Part shown: positions 60,780 to 64,000 of the stretch, piece by piece
Layout: each line of letters opens with the position of its first letter
Numbering within the stretch: position 1 is the first letter of the stretch
NCBI GenBank assembly: GCA_949752735.1
Contig: OX457053.1
Location: forward strand, 7,385,135-7,449,134
Reading direction: 5' to 3'
Length of the DNA stretch: 64,000 nt
DNA from: Lumbricus terrestris
Taxonomy: Eukaryota > Annelida > Clitellata > Crassiclitellata > Lumbricidae
The notes under the pieces: model-generated
What the model was told of the DNA's origin: nothing
Seen by the model: only the letters and a program-made list of their open reading frames with translations
Databases searched by the model: none
Translations under genes and position numbers: made by a program

Positions 60780-60840
60780 CTGATGGCGCCTCCGAATATA
60801 GCCATTCTGCGACTCTGCGAGAGGCGCTAAATAAATCCAT
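60780..60840 (+). mobile_element. LINE-type 3' tail
   Basis: GATGGCGCCTCCGAATATAG then GAGAGGCGCTAAATAAATCC. Confidence 0.6.
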
Positions 60841-61423
60841 AGATATACATTACAACACGATTATATTGATTGCTATTTGATTGCCGGTGTGACGTACATG
60901 CATGAAACTTTTTACCCGGTGCATGCATGCTCTTTGACATCAGCCATCAAAGGTCCGTTGCATAAGCCGACTTTTACCTGCAAGCCGATTTAATGACTAG
61001 GCTTTTAGACGTGCAATTATTTTCCCGCCTGCGCTACAGGTATACGGTATACGGTATTATATACATGTACAGTCAATTAGCGTCTTCGCTCGTGGATGTA
61101 ATAAGAGTAGTTATTAGTTTTGTAAATGATCGTGCTTGGTAGGGTTTAATCTGTCTTTGGTCGGGGTGGGGGGAGGGGTTGGTGGAGCCGTGCAGTAAGC
61201 GTCACGAGTTGCAGGATTGGGAGAGGGGAGGAGGGGACTTTGAGTGACAGATGAAGGAAGAAGAAGGTGGAGAAATTGACAGGCAAATGGATAAGGAGGA
61301 GAATGAGGAAGAGGAGGAGGAGGATGATGAGGAGGAGATCTTTGCAAAGGCAATTACACGAGAGTGTCTTAATTACATACGGCTTGCGTCTAGATGTCAA
61401 TTAGCTAAAAGCTATACATGCAA

Positions 61424-61438
61424 GGACAGAAAGACAGG

Positions 61439-61470
<32 letters not shown>

Positions 61471-61680
61471 TGCTTATATAGACTGGCAGACAGGCTGATA
61501 GGCAGGCAGACAGGCAGATAATACACACAAACATCTGCATGCCTAGTTGTTTGTCTGACTACTTTTTCGTCTGCCTGCCTGCCTGGCTGCCTGTCTGTCT
61601 GTCTGTCTGTCTGTCTGTCTGCCTGTCTGCCTGTCTGTCTGTCTTATGTCTGCCCATTTGTGTGTTTGTCTGTCTGAGAG
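61424..61680. repeat. CAGA and CTGT microsatellites in inverted order
   Basis: CAGACAGA-type repeats (61424-61520) are followed by CTGTCTGT-type repeats (61565-61680); the two halves can pair. Confidence 0.9.
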
Positions 61681-61842
61681 AATGAAGTACAAGTATGGTG
61701 GGAGGAAATAGGGATATGAAGGGAGAGAAAAGAAAAGAAAGTCGAGTGAGCAGAAGGAGAGACAGCTAGAAAGAGAGAAAGAGCGAGACAGACAGATAGA
61801 CAGAGAGACAGAGGGATACAGACAGAGAGAGACACACAGAGA

Positions 61843-62168
61843 GAGAGGCGCCTGAATGATTACACCACCGTAAAAGGGTCTCCTTGAGCGGAGAAGGAGT
61901 ATTTCTACGCAGACAGATAGACAAACAGGCAGGCATAGACACAGAGAATGAGCCAAAGGCAGATAGAGGACTAGTAGAAGTTAAAGAAAACCTAAGACGA
62001 AGAAGAGGGCAATTCATTAATCTGAGCAAATTGGGGCAATTCTTGGGGAGCGGATGGATATCCGAGGATTTCGTTCCAATCACTGTCTCTCAGCGTCTTC
62101 TTCGCAGCCTCGAAGGTCGCTCCATGAGACGCTTTTACCGTCATGTAATTATTCATGCGCCTCTCTCT
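61843..62168. repeat. Foldback repeat, about 325 bp
   Basis: Left arm AGAGAGAGGCGCCTGAATGA...CCGTAAAAG and right arm CTTTTACCGTCATGTAATTA...GCGCCTCTCTCT are imperfect inverse complements of about 45 bases. Confidence 0.7.
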
Positions 62169-63110
62169 GTCTGTCTGTCTGTCTGTCTCGCAATGTCTCC
62201 ATGTCTTTCTCCTCGATTCTCTGTATGCTTTCTCTGCTCTGTCTCTGTCTCAGCCTAGCGATCTGTCTATGTCAAGGCCGTAGCTAGAGAGTTGTTTTGG
62301 GTGTTTGAACACACCCCGAAATGGAAAATGGAAAAAAAGTAAAAGAATGCATTTACTATCACATGATGTAAAAACCATGAAATATTTTATACCAAGGAAA
62401 CACCGCCCGAAATGAAAAATGTAAACATTTTCTGAAAATTTCGGCCGGGTGACTAAAAAAGGTCATGAGTTTTTCGGATGGGAAACTGAAGAAGCACCCC
62501 CGAAATCAAATCCTGGCTACGGCCCTGGTCTCTGTCCCTGTATCTTTGTTTCTGTCTGTCTATCTGTTCCTATCCATGTATCTGTATCTGTTACTTTGTC
62601 TCCGTTTCTCTCGCTATCTCTGTATCTGTCTATTTCTGTCTCTGTTCCTGTATCTGTATCTCTGTCTTTGTCTCCTTATCTCTCTGTCTCTGTCTCTCTC
62701 TCTTTCTCTCTCTGTCTCTTTGTCTATCTCTCTTTCTCTGTATATTTGTCTCTCTGTCTCTCTATCTCTCTGTCACTCTGTCTCTCTATCTGCCTTTGTC
62801 TCTGTTTCTGTCTCTGTCTATGTCTGGCTGTCTGTCTCTTTGCGCTTCTCTGTCTCGTCCTTCCGCATGTGTGCTTCTCTTTCTGCCTCTCATTCTAGGT
62901 CGCTCTACCTCTGTCTATATCTGTCTCTCGGTCGGTCTATTCGTCTCTCCTCCTTTCATTCCCTTCATATCCGTCTTTCCATGGTCCACAACACTTCATT
63001 CGCTCTGTCCGTCTCTCCGTCTGCCTGTCAACCCGCGTGTCTGTTTGGCAATCCGTGTCTGTCCGCCCGTCTGTCTGTCCGCCCGCCCGTCTGTCCGTCT
63101 GTCTGTCCTC
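62160..63110. repeat. TCTG/TCTC cryptic simple sequence
   Basis: Irregular pyrimidine-rich TCTGTCTC repeats, interrupted by the MITE at 62273-62527. Long Ser/Leu/Cys/Val open frames are artefacts. Confidence 0.9.
62273..62527. mobile_element. hAT-type MITE, 255 bp
   Basis: Ends CAAGGCCGTAGCTAG and TGGCTACGGCCCTG; flanks GTCTATGT and GTCTCTGT form an 8-bp duplication with one mismatch. Same family as 23335-23565. Confidence 0.9.
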
Positions 63111-63494
63111 CGTTTGTCTCCTACCCATTTCGCTTTGTCGTATTCCCATGACACCAAACTGTATGTTTTGGTAATTGGATTTTTGTGACAAGCACGTATA
63201 AGGTGAATTTCGCCGTTGCCCATTTGTCTGACTTATCTCCACCCAACGTTATCGATAAACACGTTTCTTTAGCTAAGAACTAACGATGAATAAACTGACT
63301 TTTTGGCCCAGCTACGATTAAACTGTCTGTCTGTTTTTCTCTGTCTTTCTTCCTTTCAGTGTTCCTGTCTTTCTCTCACGGGTCGGTCTGCTTTTCTGTC
63401 TGTCTTTCTCTAGCCTGTCTGTATGATTGTAAGTCAGTCTGTCTTTCTGTCTGCCTTTTGTCTTTCTCTCTCTCTGTGTCTGTTTTTCTCTGTG

Positions 63495-63830
63495 TTTGTC
63501 ATTCTTTTGTCTGTCTTTCTCTCTCTGTTTGTCATTCTTTTGTCTGGCTTTCTCTCTCTGTTTGTCATTCTTTTGTCTGTCTTTCTCTCTCTGTTTGTCA
63601 TTCTTTTGTCTGTCTTTCTCTCTCTGTTTGTCATTCATTTGTCTGTCTTTCTCTCTCTGTTTGTCATTCTTTTGTCTGTCTTTCTCTCTCTGTTTGTCAT
63701 TCTTTTGTCTGTCTTTCTCTCTCTGTTTGTCATTCTTTTGTCTGGCTTTCTCTCTCTGTTTGTCATTCTTTTGTCTGTCTTTCTCTCTCTCTCTGTTCGT
63801 CATTCTTTTGTCTGTCTTTCTGCCGTCTTC
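63495..63830. repeat. 33-bp minisatellite
   Basis: About ten copies of a unit starting TTTGTCATTCTTTTGTCTGT, positioned every 33 bases from 63495. The period is a multiple of three, so all frames stay open, but composition and context argue against coding. Confidence 0.95.
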
Positions 63831-64000
63831 CTCTCTGTCTGTTTATTGGACAATGGTCTGACTTGTCCTCTCGAGTGGCTCGTGACCGGATTGAATTTTT
63901 TTAAATGCAATTTGTTTTTTACTGACTATACTTACTGGTCTTGCATTAACTGGTTTCGTTAGCCGAATACCATCTGTGCCATCAAACTGGTTTTTTGTCG

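Noticed and set aside
61543..63962. Long Ser/Leu/Phe or Arg/Lys/Gln open frames on both strands
   Set aside because: CTGT/TCTC simple sequence and the 33-bp minisatellite; period divisible by three keeps frames open.

Overview
This is eukaryotic (metazoan) nuclear DNA. It is AT-rich, with short coding exons separated by long introns bearing GT-AG borders, and it carries many microsatellites and small DNA transposons. No bacterial operon, tRNA or rRNA gene was seen. The proteins are clearly animal. The species cannot be named from the window; a marine invertebrate is my guess from the genome texture (many AGGCCT-type motifs, LINE tails ending in GAAT or ATAC repeats).

Three protein genes could be assembled exon by exon, all on the minus strand. 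(1) AP3D1, delta subunit of the AP-3 adaptor complex: 19 exons from 18640 down to 852, 673 residues, running off the left edge in the hinge region. (2) A CPEB1/Orb-type cytoplasmic polyadenylation element binding protein: 12 coding exons from 33965 to 22787, complete, 637 residues, with two RRMs and a C-terminal ZZ zinc domain. (3) A homologue of the small coiled-coil protein CCDC152: 8 coding exons from 51202 to 41223, complete, 263 residues, with one GC-AG intron. In all three every exon phase closes. Between genes 2 and 3 lies a decayed THAP/P-element transposase (about 36100-38280). The rest, especially 52-64 kb, has no assembled gene. It holds simple repeats, non-LTR retrotransposon 3' ends, SINEs and MITEs, plus a CpG-rich block with an NRF1-like site near 56.6 kb that may start a plus-strand gene beyond what can be read.

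The most unusual pattern is that three minisatellites are tandem copies of an exon end plus its own 5' splice site: AP3D1 exon 12 (about 24 intronic copies), AP3D1 exon 5 (about 10 copies of a 31-mer) and CPEB exon 10 (several degenerate copies). Two more arrays lie against 3' splice sites of CCDC152. The result is introns that begin with long trains of decoy donor sites. I know of no named system that matches this.

A second strong signal is the transposon load. At least twelve elements have recognisable hAT-type ends and 8-bp target duplications, down to 71 bp long. There is also a 2.0-kb TA-flanked inverted-repeat element with a hAT element nested inside it, a 1.2-kb element inserted in a TA microsatellite, and tRNA-derived SINEs that share their 3' tail with a local LINE.
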